Source: Gammaproteobacteria bacterium (GTDB lineage Bacteria; Pseudomonadota; Gammaproteobacteria; SZUA-152). Taken from it: a DNA stretch of 14,311 bases. Below are positions 9,237-14,311 of this stretch, one piece after another. Positions within the stretch are counted from its first letter, which is position 1. Each line of letters starts with the position of its first letter. The position numbers and the translations under genes are program-made. A model generated the notes under the pieces. That model saw only the letters and a program-made list of their open reading frames with translations, was not told where the DNA came from and searched no databases. Location of the stretch: the NCBI GenBank assembly GCA_003229995.1, contig QIGJ01000228.1, positions 1 through 14,311 on the forward strand, in the 5' to 3' direction.

Positions 9237-10139
9237 ATGAATGCCGCACTGCAAAGTAATAAATTACGCGGTAACCTGCTGTTAAACGAACCTATGTCAA
9301 AGCATACAAGCTGGCGTATTGGTGGCCCGGCCGACCGTTATTATCAACCTGCGGATATTGCAGACTTGTCACTGTTTTTATCGCAGTTGCCGGAAAATGA
9401 ACCGGTTTACTGGCTGGGGTTAGGCAGTAACCTACTGGTGCGCGACGGTGGCATTCGCGGCACGGTGATTGCGACCAGTGGTGTGGTGGATGGACTGGAA
9501 CAGATTGATGAAAAAACAGTACGTGCTGAGGCCGGTGTGGCCTGCGCCAAAGTCGCGCGTTTTTGCGCGCGTGCCGGTCTTTCGGGCGCGGAGTTTCTGG
9601 CCGGTATCCCCGGCACCATGGGCGGCGCACTGGCGATGAATGCCGGTGCTTTCGGTGGTGAAACCTGGGACGTGATCACCGCCGTTGAAACGTTGGATCA
9701 ACAAGGCCAATGTCATCATCGCAAGTCTGAAGCATTTGAAATAGCCTATCGCCATGTGTCCGGTCTCAACGGCGAATGGTTTGTAGCGGCACAATTACAG
9801 TTAGAACCCGGTGGTGAGCCAGAGGCATTGCGGGCGCGTATTAAAGCCTTGCTTGCCAAACGTGGTGACAGTCAGCCCACATCGTTGCCGAATGCTGGTT
9901 CGGTGTTTCGTAATCCCGAAGGTGATTTTGCGGCACGTCTGATTGACGCTTGTGGTTTAAAAGGGCAATGCGAAGGTGCGGCCTGTGTCTCGGACAAACA
10001 TGCCAACTTTATTATCAATACCGGTGGTGCAACAGCATGTGACGTTGAAACCCTGATTGAGAGAATTGTACAAACGATAATGGGAAAACAGGCGGTGCAG
10101 TTACAGTGCGAAATACACATCGTAGGAGAAGCTGCGTGA
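9237..10139 (+). CDS. murB: UDP-N-acetylenolpyruvoylglucosamine reductase, short form
   Basis: Flavoenzyme that reduces UDP-GlcNAc-enolpyruvate with NADPH to UDP-MurNAc, the substrate of MurC. The 300 residues put it with the short MurB form rather than the 342-residue E. coli form. Family blocks are present in order: SKHTSWRIGGPAD at the N terminus, GLGSNLLVRDGGIRGTVI, GIPGTMGGALAMNAGAFGGE for FAD binding, RGDSQPTSLPNAGSVFRNP with the catalytic serine, and SDKHANFIINTGGATA. The glutamate in CEIHIVGE near the C terminus fits the proton-donor position. ATG 9237 has only a modest GGGA upstream. E. coli keeps murB outside dcw; here it lies between murC and ddl. Its end contains AGGAGA and a GTG overlapping the stop. 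Confidence 0.97.
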   Translation: MNAALQSNKLRGNLLLNEPMSKHTSWRIGGPADRYYQPADIADLSLFLSQLPENEPVYWLGLGSNLLVRDGGIRGTVIATSGVVDGLEQIDEKTVRAEAGVACAKVARFCARAGLSGAEFLAGIPGTMGGALAMNAGAFGGETWDVITAVETLDQQGQCHHRKSEAFEIAYRHVSGLNGEWFVAAQLQLEPGGEPEALRARIKALLAKRGDSQPTSLPNAGSVFRNPEGDFAARLIDACGLKGQCEGAACVSDKHANFIINTGGATACDVETLIERIVQTIMGKQAVQLQCEIHIVGEAA

Positions 10140-10168
10140 CACTTTCTGCAACGATTTTTTTAACCGTA

Positions 10169-10216
10169 TTTTTCTTTGTGTTCTCTGTGCCTCCGCGTCT
10201 TTGCGTTGAATTTTCC
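10169..10216 (+). repeat. Forward CTCTGTG/CTTTGCG repeat, murB-ddl copy
   Basis: T run, TTTGTG, CTCTGTG, CTCCGCG and CTTTGCG words, then GTTGAATTTT, in the same order and strand as the copies before murG and murB. It occupies more than half of the 88-nt gap and borders the ddl ribosome binding site. No inverted partner is seen here. Confidence 0.75.
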
Positions 10217-10221
10217 GGAGG
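10217..10221 (+). promoter_or_regulatory. Ribosome binding site of ddl
   Basis: GGAGG six bases before ATG 10228, directly after the repeat. The same arrangement is seen before murG. Confidence 0.75.
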
Positions 10222-10227
10222 TCGCTT

Positions 10228-11169
10228 ATGAATCACTTTGGCAAAGTTGCCGTACTGATGGGTGGCCTTTCCGCCGAACGTGAAATTTCCCTGCACAGTG
10301 GCGCAGCAGTACTGGCCGCGTTACAACGACAAAACATTGATGCGCACGGTGTGGATGTGAGACACGACATTGTTTCAGTTTTACTGGATGGTTGTTTTGA
10401 CTGTGCGTTTATCGCCCTGCACGGACGGCGTGGTGAAGATGGGGTGATTCAGGGTGTACTGGAAATGCTGAACATTCCCTATACCGGCTCCGGCGTATTG
10501 GGCAGTGCGCTGTCCATGGACAAGGTCCGCAGCAAACAGGTGTGGCAGGCGGCAGGTTTGCCGACGCCGGATTTTGCCGTGCTGAATGATGACAGTGACT
10601 GGTCTGCGGTGGTTGACGAGCTGGGTTTACCGCTGGCAGTGAAGCCCGTGCATGAAGGCTCCAGCCTGGGTGCAACCTGTGTGCAACATCTGGAAGACCT
10701 GGAACCGGCTTGGCGCAGAGCCGTGGAATTTGATGCAGCGGTGATGGCTGAACCCTGGGTGATCGGCGAAGAATATACCGTCGGTATTTTAGGTGGTGAA
10801 GCTCTGCCGGTGATTTGTCTGCAAACACCGCGTGAGTTTTACGATTACGAGGCCAAGTACAACACCGACGATACACAGTATCACTGCCCCAGTGGTTTAT
10901 CGGCGGCTGACGAACAACAGTTTCAGACATTGGCCTTGAATGCATTCACCGCCCTGGGTGCGACAGGCTGGGGGCGTATCGATTTCATGTTAGACAAAAA
11001 GGGTGAAGCCTGGTTGCTGGAAAACAATACAGTGCCAGGGCTGACGGATCACAGTCTGGTGCCTATGGCGGCACAGGCCGCAGGCATTGATTTTGATGAA
11101 CTGATTTTACGCATTCTGTCGGTAGAAGCCCGGTCAGACAGCCCGGAAGGTGTCGGCCATGGGTGCTAG
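10228..11169 (+). CDS. ddl: D-alanine--D-alanine ligase
   Basis: Cytoplasmic ATP-grasp ligase that makes D-Ala-D-Ala, which MurF then uses. The 313 residues match E. coli DdlB (306), and by position this is a ddlB-type gene. Visible blocks are AVLMGGLSAEREISLHSG with the substrate-binding glutamate, FIALHGRRGEDGVIQG, YTGSGVLGSALSMDKVRSK, VKPVHEGSSLGAT (ATP-grasp lid), EYTVGILGGEALP, FYDYEAKY for the mobile loop, GATGWGRIDFML, and LENNTVPGLTDHSLVP with the metal-binding acid and asparagine. FYDYEAKY and the YTGSGV block indicate a D-alanine rather than D-lactate ligase. The start is supported by GGAGG at 10217-10221. The end overlaps ftsQ by 11 nt. Confidence 0.97.
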   Translation: MNHFGKVAVLMGGLSAEREISLHSGAAVLAALQRQNIDAHGVDVRHDIVSVLLDGCFDCAFIALHGRRGEDGVIQGVLEMLNIPYTGSGVLGSALSMDKVRSKQVWQAAGLPTPDFAVLNDDSDWSAVVDELGLPLAVKPVHEGSSLGATCVQHLEDLEPAWRRAVEFDAAVMAEPWVIGEEYTVGILGGEALPVICLQTPREFYDYEAKYNTDDTQYHCPSGLSAADEQQFQTLALNAFTALGATGWGRIDFMLDKKGEAWLLENNTVPGLTDHSLVPMAAQAAGIDFDELILRILSVEARSDSPEGVGHGC

Positions 11170-11950
11170 ACGTGTCGTGAAAAAAACCCGTGTGACTCCC
11201 CTCCCGCCACCCGTAAAGCCGATACGTGAACGCTGGCTGACAGGCCGTTTGCTGGGCGGTGTATTGCTGTTCGGCGGATTGGGTGGCTTGTTGGGTTTCA
11301 CCGGGTGGCAGCTGGCCCAGCCGAATACCCTGCCGATTCAGCAGGTACAGGTGAAAGGCGAGTTCGTTTATCTCAACAAATCGGACTTGTATAAAGCGAT
11401 GGGTGATTTAGCAAATGCCGGGTTTTTTAATGTGGATGTGCGCGCGGTGAAACAGGCCGCCGAGACCCTGCCCTGGGTAGACAGTGCCTCGGTGCGACGA
11501 ATTTGGCCGGATACCCTGCTCATTGATATTCGTGAGCAAATACCACTGGCCCGCTGGCAGGATGGCGGCATGGTCAATCGACTGGGTGATGTTGTGCCGG
11601 TCACAACGGTAGATGCATTGGCTGATTTGCCCGTTTTTAGCGGACCGGAAGGTTCGGCAAAAATACTCGCCGAACGTTACCAGTTGTTGTCGGTGCCCCT
11701 GGCAAAAATGGCACTGACGGTTGTGGCGTTAACGTTGAGTGAACGACGCGCATGGCAGGTGTCACTGGATAACGGCATGCACTTGTTGTTTGGCCGGGCG
11801 ATGCTGGATACACAGTTGTCACGTTTTGCGGGTGCGTACAGCAGCATGCCTACCGAAAAACTGGAAAATATTCAGTCAGTGGATTTACGTTATACCAATG
11901 GTTTTGCAGTGCGTTGGAAGATGCCTGTGAATAAATCAACGCTTGGCTGA
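11159..11950 (+). CDS. ftsQ: Cell division protein FtsQ
   Basis: Bitopic inner-membrane divisome protein that links early and late division proteins through FtsB and FtsL. It has 263 residues (E. coli 276). A basic, proline-containing cytoplasmic tail of about 30 residues precedes one hydrophobic segment at about 31-50. A POTRA-type region follows, starting near IQQVQVKGEF and including LPWVDSASVRRIWPDTLLIDIREQIPLARW. The periplasmic beta domain covers DLPVFSGPEGSAK and the LRYTNGFAVRWK end. GGAAGG at 11145-11150 supports ATG 11159; an in-frame GTG at 11150 would add three residues. It overlaps the end of ddl by 11 nt. FtsQ sequences diverge quickly, so position and architecture carry much of the call. 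Confidence 0.94.
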   Translation: MGARRVVKKTRVTPLPPPVKPIRERWLTGRLLGGVLLFGGLGGLLGFTGWQLAQPNTLPIQQVQVKGEFVYLNKSDLYKAMGDLANAGFFNVDVRAVKQAAETLPWVDSASVRRIWPDTLLIDIREQIPLARWQDGGMVNRLGDVVPVTTVDALADLPVFSGPEGSAKILAERYQLLSVPLAKMALTVVALTLSERRAWQVSLDNGMHLLFGRAMLDTQLSRFAGAYSSMPTEKLENIQSVDLRYTNGFAVRWKMPVNKSTLG

Positions 11951-11964
11951 AGCAATAAAATAAA

Positions 11965-12021
11965 ATGAAAAATAATTATTGGCTTAATGGACAGGTGTTT
12001 GTCCAGGGAATGCGACGATGA
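11965..12021 (+). other. 18-codon frame ending on the ftsA start
   Basis: ATG 11965 opens 14 nt after the ftsQ stop and ends at TGA 12019-12021, overlapping ftsA ATG 12018 as ATGA. The peptide (MKNNYWLNGQVFVQGMRR) has no known relative that I recognise. There is no good Shine-Dalgarno sequence before it, and an 18-codon frame can occur by chance. It is noted because it has the same end geometry as the other gaps. Confidence 0.2.
11988..12005 (+). promoter_or_regulatory. Small hairpin next to the ftsA ribosome binding site
   Basis: TGGACA, a 6-nt loop and TGTCCA form a perfect 6-bp stem that ends immediately before GGGA (12006-12009), the likely Shine-Dalgarno sequence of ftsA. It lies in a 67-nt AT-rich gap between ftsQ and ftsA. 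It could affect loading at ftsA, but a stem this short may be chance. No U run follows, so it does not look like a terminator. Confidence 0.35.
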
Positions 12022-13250
12022 GCAAAAAGTCTGATCAAAATTTATTGGTAGGTCTGGATATCGGTACTTCAAAAGTGGTGGCGATTGTGGCGGACTTAAC
12101 GCCGGAGGGTGGAATCGACATTATCGGTATCGGTTCACATCCTTCTCGCGGCCTGAAAAAAGGTGTGGTGGTGAATATTGAATCCACGGTGTTATCGATT
12201 CAACGCGCCGTGGAAGAAGCGGAATTGATGGCAGGTTGCCAGATTGATTCAGTGTACGCGGGTATTGCCGGTAGCCACATTCGCAGCCTGAATTCGCACG
12301 GCATTGTTGCGATACGCGACAAAGAGGTGATGCAAGCCGATGTGGAACGGGTGATTGATGCCGCGCGGGCGGTGGCCATTCCGGCCGATCAAAAAGTGCT
12401 GCACATTTTACCACAGGAATTTCTGATCGACGATCAGGAAGGTATACGTGAACCGGTGGGTATGTCCGGTGTACGTCTTGAGGCCAAGGTACATATGGTG
12501 ACCGGTGCAGTGAGTGCGGCGCAAAACATTATCAAGTGCGTACGCCGTTGCGGACTGGAAGTGGACGATGTGATTCTCGAACAACTGGCATCCAGTTATG
12601 CCGTGTTGACGGAAGACGAAAAAGAACTGGGTGTGTGTCTGGTGGACATGGGTGGTGGTACTACCGATATCGCCGTGTTTACCGAAGGCTCGATTCGTCA
12701 TACTGCGGTGATTCCCATTGCCGGTGATCAGGTGACCAATGACATTGCAGTGGCGCTACGTACGCCGACGCAATATGCAGAGGAAATCAAAATTAAATAT
12801 GCTTGCGCGTTAACCCAACTGGCGAGTCCGGAAGAAAGCATTGAAGTGCCCAGTGTGGGTGACCGGCCGCCACGGCGTTTAGCGCGGCAAACGCTGGCCG
12901 AGGTCATCGAGCCACGTTACGAAGAGTTATTAATGCTGGTGCAAAATGAATTGCGCCGCAGTGGTTTTGAAGAAATGTGTGCCGCAGGCATCGTGCTGAC
13001 CGGTGGCTGTTCAAAGATGGAAGGTGTGATTGAACTGGCAGAAGAAGTTTTTCACATGCCGGTGCGTATGGGTATGCCACAGCACGTTTCAGGACTGGTG
13101 GATGTCGTGCGAAACCCGATTCATGCAACGGGGGTTGGTTTGTTGTTGTATGGACATAAACATCATGGTGAAAGTCATAAAGAACGAAAGAGTGAATGGA
13201 ATGGTAGATTGTGGTCACGAATGAAGAGCTGGTTTCAAGGAAATTTTTAA
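12018..13250 (+). CDS. ftsA: Cell division protein FtsA (actin-like FtsZ membrane tether)
   Basis: Actin-fold ATP-binding protein that anchors FtsZ filaments to the inner membrane and recruits later divisome proteins. The 410 residues are close to E. coli (420). Phosphate 1 motif VGLDIGTSKV at residues 11-20; SHPSRGLKKGVVVNIE leads into the 1C domain; VDMGGGTTDIAVF at 209-221 is phosphate 2; and VLTGGCSKMEGV is the adenosine motif. The C terminus has a linker of charged residues and then an amphipathic membrane-targeting helix (LWSRMKSWFQGNF). AGGGA before ATG 12018 supports the start. The gene follows ftsQ after a 67-nt AT-rich gap and precedes ftsZ after 62 nt, both wider than the joins upstream. 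This might allow separate control of ftsA and ftsZ, but no promoter could be defined. Confidence 0.98.
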   Translation: MSKKSDQNLLVGLDIGTSKVVAIVADLTPEGGIDIIGIGSHPSRGLKKGVVVNIESTVLSIQRAVEEAELMAGCQIDSVYAGIAGSHIRSLNSHGIVAIRDKEVMQADVERVIDAARAVAIPADQKVLHILPQEFLIDDQEGIREPVGMSGVRLEAKVHMVTGAVSAAQNIIKCVRRCGLEVDDVILEQLASSYAVLTEDEKELGVCLVDMGGGTTDIAVFTEGSIRHTAVIPIAGDQVTNDIAVALRTPTQYAEEIKIKYACALTQLASPEESIEVPSVGDRPPRRLARQTLAEVIEPRYEELLMLVQNELRRSGFEEMCAAGIVLTGGCSKMEGVIELAEEVFHMPVRMGMPQHVSGLVDVVRNPIHATGVGLLLYGHKHHGESHKERKSEWNGRLWSRMKSWFQGNF

Positions 13251-13313
13251 ATGATTTTTGAAAAAATACATCAACAATTGAAAACTGAATTATTCAACAG
13301 GAGGGCAAGATAA
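13251..13313 (+). other. 20-codon frame filling the ftsA-ftsZ gap
   Basis: ATG 13251 directly follows the ftsA stop (TAAATG), with AAGGA at 13237-13241 nine bases upstream. The frame fills the entire gap and ends at TAA 13311-13313, sharing one base with ftsZ ATG 13313 (TAATG). The peptide begins [14 protein letters not shown] and is not recognised. The ftsZ Shine-Dalgarno sequence is read as Arg-Arg near the end. It may be a coupling device or chance; the region contains no repeat. Confidence 0.3.
13299..13305 (+). promoter_or_regulatory. Strong ribosome binding site of ftsZ
   Basis: AGGAGGG seven bases before ATG 13313, the best Shine-Dalgarno match noticed in the window. This fits the need for much more FtsZ than FtsA. 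Confidence 0.85.
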
Positions 13314-14311
13314 TGTTCGAGCTGATGGAAACCAATATTGCAGGTGCAGTTATTAAAGTCATCGGTGTCGGTGGCGGTGGCGGAAATGCGGTTGAACACA
13401 TGGTGGCGGAAAACATCGATGGTGTGGAGTTTATCTGCACCAACACCGATGCACAGGCACTGAAAAATTCCGCAGCACGCACGGTGCTGCAAATGGGCAA
13501 TAACGTCACCAAGGGACTAGGTGCAGGAGCCAATCCGGATGTGGGGCGGCAAGCGGCACTGGAAGATCGTGACCGTATTGTCGAACTGGTGGAGGGTGCC
13601 GATATGGTTTTTATCACCGCAGGCATGGGGGGGGGGACGGGCACCGGTGGTGCGCCAGTGGTGGCACAGATCGCCAAAGACCTGGGTGTGCTGACGGTGG
13701 CGGTGGTCACCAAGCCTTTTCCTTTTGAAGGTAAAAAACGCATGGCTGTTGCTGACCAGGGTATCAAGGAATTGTCCGAGTACGTTGATTCACTGATCAC
13801 TATTCCTAACGAGAAGTTGATGGATGTATTGGGCAAGGACGTTTCCCTGCTGGATGCGTTCAAGGCGGCCAATGATGTGTTGTTGGGCGCGGTACAGGGG
13901 ATTGCGGATTTGATTACCCGCCCGGGTTTGATCAACGTTGACTTTGCCGATGTACGTACGGTGATGTCCGAAATGGGTATGGCAATGATGGGCACCGGTT
14001 TCGCGATCGGCGAAGGCCGTGCCCGAGCGGCAGCGGCAGCGGCAGTGGCCAGCCCACTGCTGGAAAGCGTCGATCTGGCCGGTGCGCGAGGCATTCTGGT
14101 GAATGTGACAGCAGGTCTGGACATGTCCATCGGTGAGTTTGACGAAGTCGGCAGCACCGTCAAGGAGTTTGCCTCGGATAATGCCACCGTGGTGGTGGGT
14201 ACAGTCATTGACCCGGAAATGTCCGAAGGGCTGCGGGTGACGGTGGTGGCGACCGGGCTGGGGCAAAAATTACCGACCAGCGTGGAAAAGCCGACGGTAT
14301 TGCTGGCTCCC
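13313..14311 (+). CDS. ftsZ: Cell division protein FtsZ, 3' truncated
   Basis: Tubulin-like GTPase that polymerises into the division ring and is tethered by FtsA. The frame is open to the last base, giving 333 residues; the end of the globular domain, the linker and the C-terminal FtsA/ZipA-binding tail lie outside. The start MFEL with AGGAGGG upstream matches the family. Nucleotide-binding glycine loop [13 protein letters not shown] at 18-30, [10 protein letters not shown], the tubulin signature [10 protein letters not shown] at 104-113, [13 protein letters not shown], and the synergy loop NVDFADV at 208-214 with the catalytic aspartates D210 and D213. [18 protein letters not shown] belongs to the C-terminal subdomain. 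The tubulin signature is encoded by a run of ten G (13627-13636), and residues around 240-246 form an alanine run from a 6-nt repeat; the reading frame is intact at both. Confidence 0.98.
   Translation, partial: MFELMETNIAGAVIKVIGVGGGGGNAVEHMVAENIDGVEFICTNTDAQALKNSAARTVLQMGNNVTKGLGAGANPDVGRQAALEDRDRIVELVEGADMVFITAGMGGGTGTGGAPVVAQIAKDLGVLTVAVVTKPFPFEGKKRMAVADQGIKELSEYVDSLITIPNEKLMDVLGKDVSLLDAFKAANDVLLGAVQGIADLITRPGLINVDFADVRTVMSEMGMAMMGTGFAIGEGRARAAAAAAVASPLLESVDLAGARGILVNVTAGLDMSIGEFDEVGSTVKEFASDNATVVVGTVIDPEMSEGLRVTVVATGLGQKLPTSVEKPTVLLAP

Larger units (their letters stand above)
9081..9240 (+). other. Start signal and 49-codon frame bridging murC and murB
   Basis: AGGAG at 9081-9085 is followed by ATG 9091, which overlaps the murC stop as ATGA. 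The frame stays open through the whole repeat-filled gap and ends at TGA 9238-9240, overlapping murB ATG 9237 as ATGA. Most of the encoded peptide (for example SLRPLRLCDLCV) is just translated repeat, so a functional protein is unlikely. The frame could instead carry ribosomes from murC to murB, or the 5' signal could be the old murB start before the gap was filled. Too short to judge by codon use. Confidence 0.4.
10124..10231 (+). other. Start signal and 31-codon frame bridging murB and ddl
   Basis: AGGAGA at 10124-10129 precedes GTG 10136, which overlaps the murB stop as GTGA. The frame runs without a stop through the repeat copy and ends at TGA 10229-10231, overlapping ddl ATG 10228 as ATGA. 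The peptide is hydrophobic (TIFLTVFFFVFSV) followed by repeat-encoded PPRLCVEF. It has the same geometry as the murC-murB bridging frame. A coding role for the peptide is doubtful; a ribosome-coupling role is possible. This is inference from the geometry only. Confidence 0.4.

Noticed and set aside
6166..10216. CRISPR array
   Set aside because: Repeat copies are few, diverged, in separate gaps and without regular spacers; no cas genes are present.
13294..14208. 304-codon frame on the minus strand
   Set aside because: Lies opposite ftsZ, is rich in Ser/Thr/Pro/Ala as expected for antisense of a conserved gene, and has no family features.

Overview
The window is a near-continuous stretch of the dcw (division and cell wall) cluster of a Gram-negative bacterium, most likely a gammaproteobacterium. 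All twelve genes are on the + strand, in the order murE (5' part missing) - murF - mraY - murD - ftsW - murG - murC - murB - ddl - ftsQ - ftsA - ftsZ (3' part missing). The assignment rests on protein similarity to the E. coli set recalled from memory. It is supported by the DNPR meso-diaminopimelate motif of MurE, a FtsQ with one N-terminal membrane helix and a POTRA-like region, and a FtsA with a C-terminal amphipathic helix. The murB gene between murC and ddl is an arrangement E. coli does not have.

Layout. Positions 1-4918 hold murE, murF, mraY and murD, which make UDP-MurNAc-pentapeptide and load it onto undecaprenyl phosphate; they abut or overlap, with one 18-nt gap. Positions 4915-9094 hold ftsW (septal glycan polymerase), murG (lipid II synthesis) and murC (L-Ala ligase). 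Positions 9237-11169 hold murB (UDP-MurNAc formation) and ddl (D-Ala-D-Ala). Positions 11159-14311 hold ftsQ, ftsA and ftsZ. Together they cover most cytoplasmic peptidoglycan precursor steps, lipid II assembly, and the core of the division ring with its membrane tether.

The genes are conserved and ordinary. The unusual part is what lies between them. Three gaps (ftsW-murG, 357 nt; murC-murB, 142 nt; murB-ddl, 88 nt) carry copies of one pyrimidine-rich repeat family built from CTCTGCG / CTTTGCG words and ending in GCGTTGRAT. Each copy or copy group sits just before the ribosome binding site or start of the next gene. Two of the gaps also carry an inverted copy, so they can fold as hairpins and look like miniature insertions.

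In both the murC-murB and murB-ddl gaps a short open frame runs through the repeat. It starts in a 4-nt overlap with the upstream stop and ends in a 4-nt overlap with the downstream start, and it has its own Shine-Dalgarno sequence. Similar short frames fill most of the ftsQ-ftsA gap and all of the ftsA-ftsZ gap. These bridging frames may keep ribosomes moving across the gaps. No RNA gene, CRISPR array, transposase, phage gene or convincing terminator was seen.
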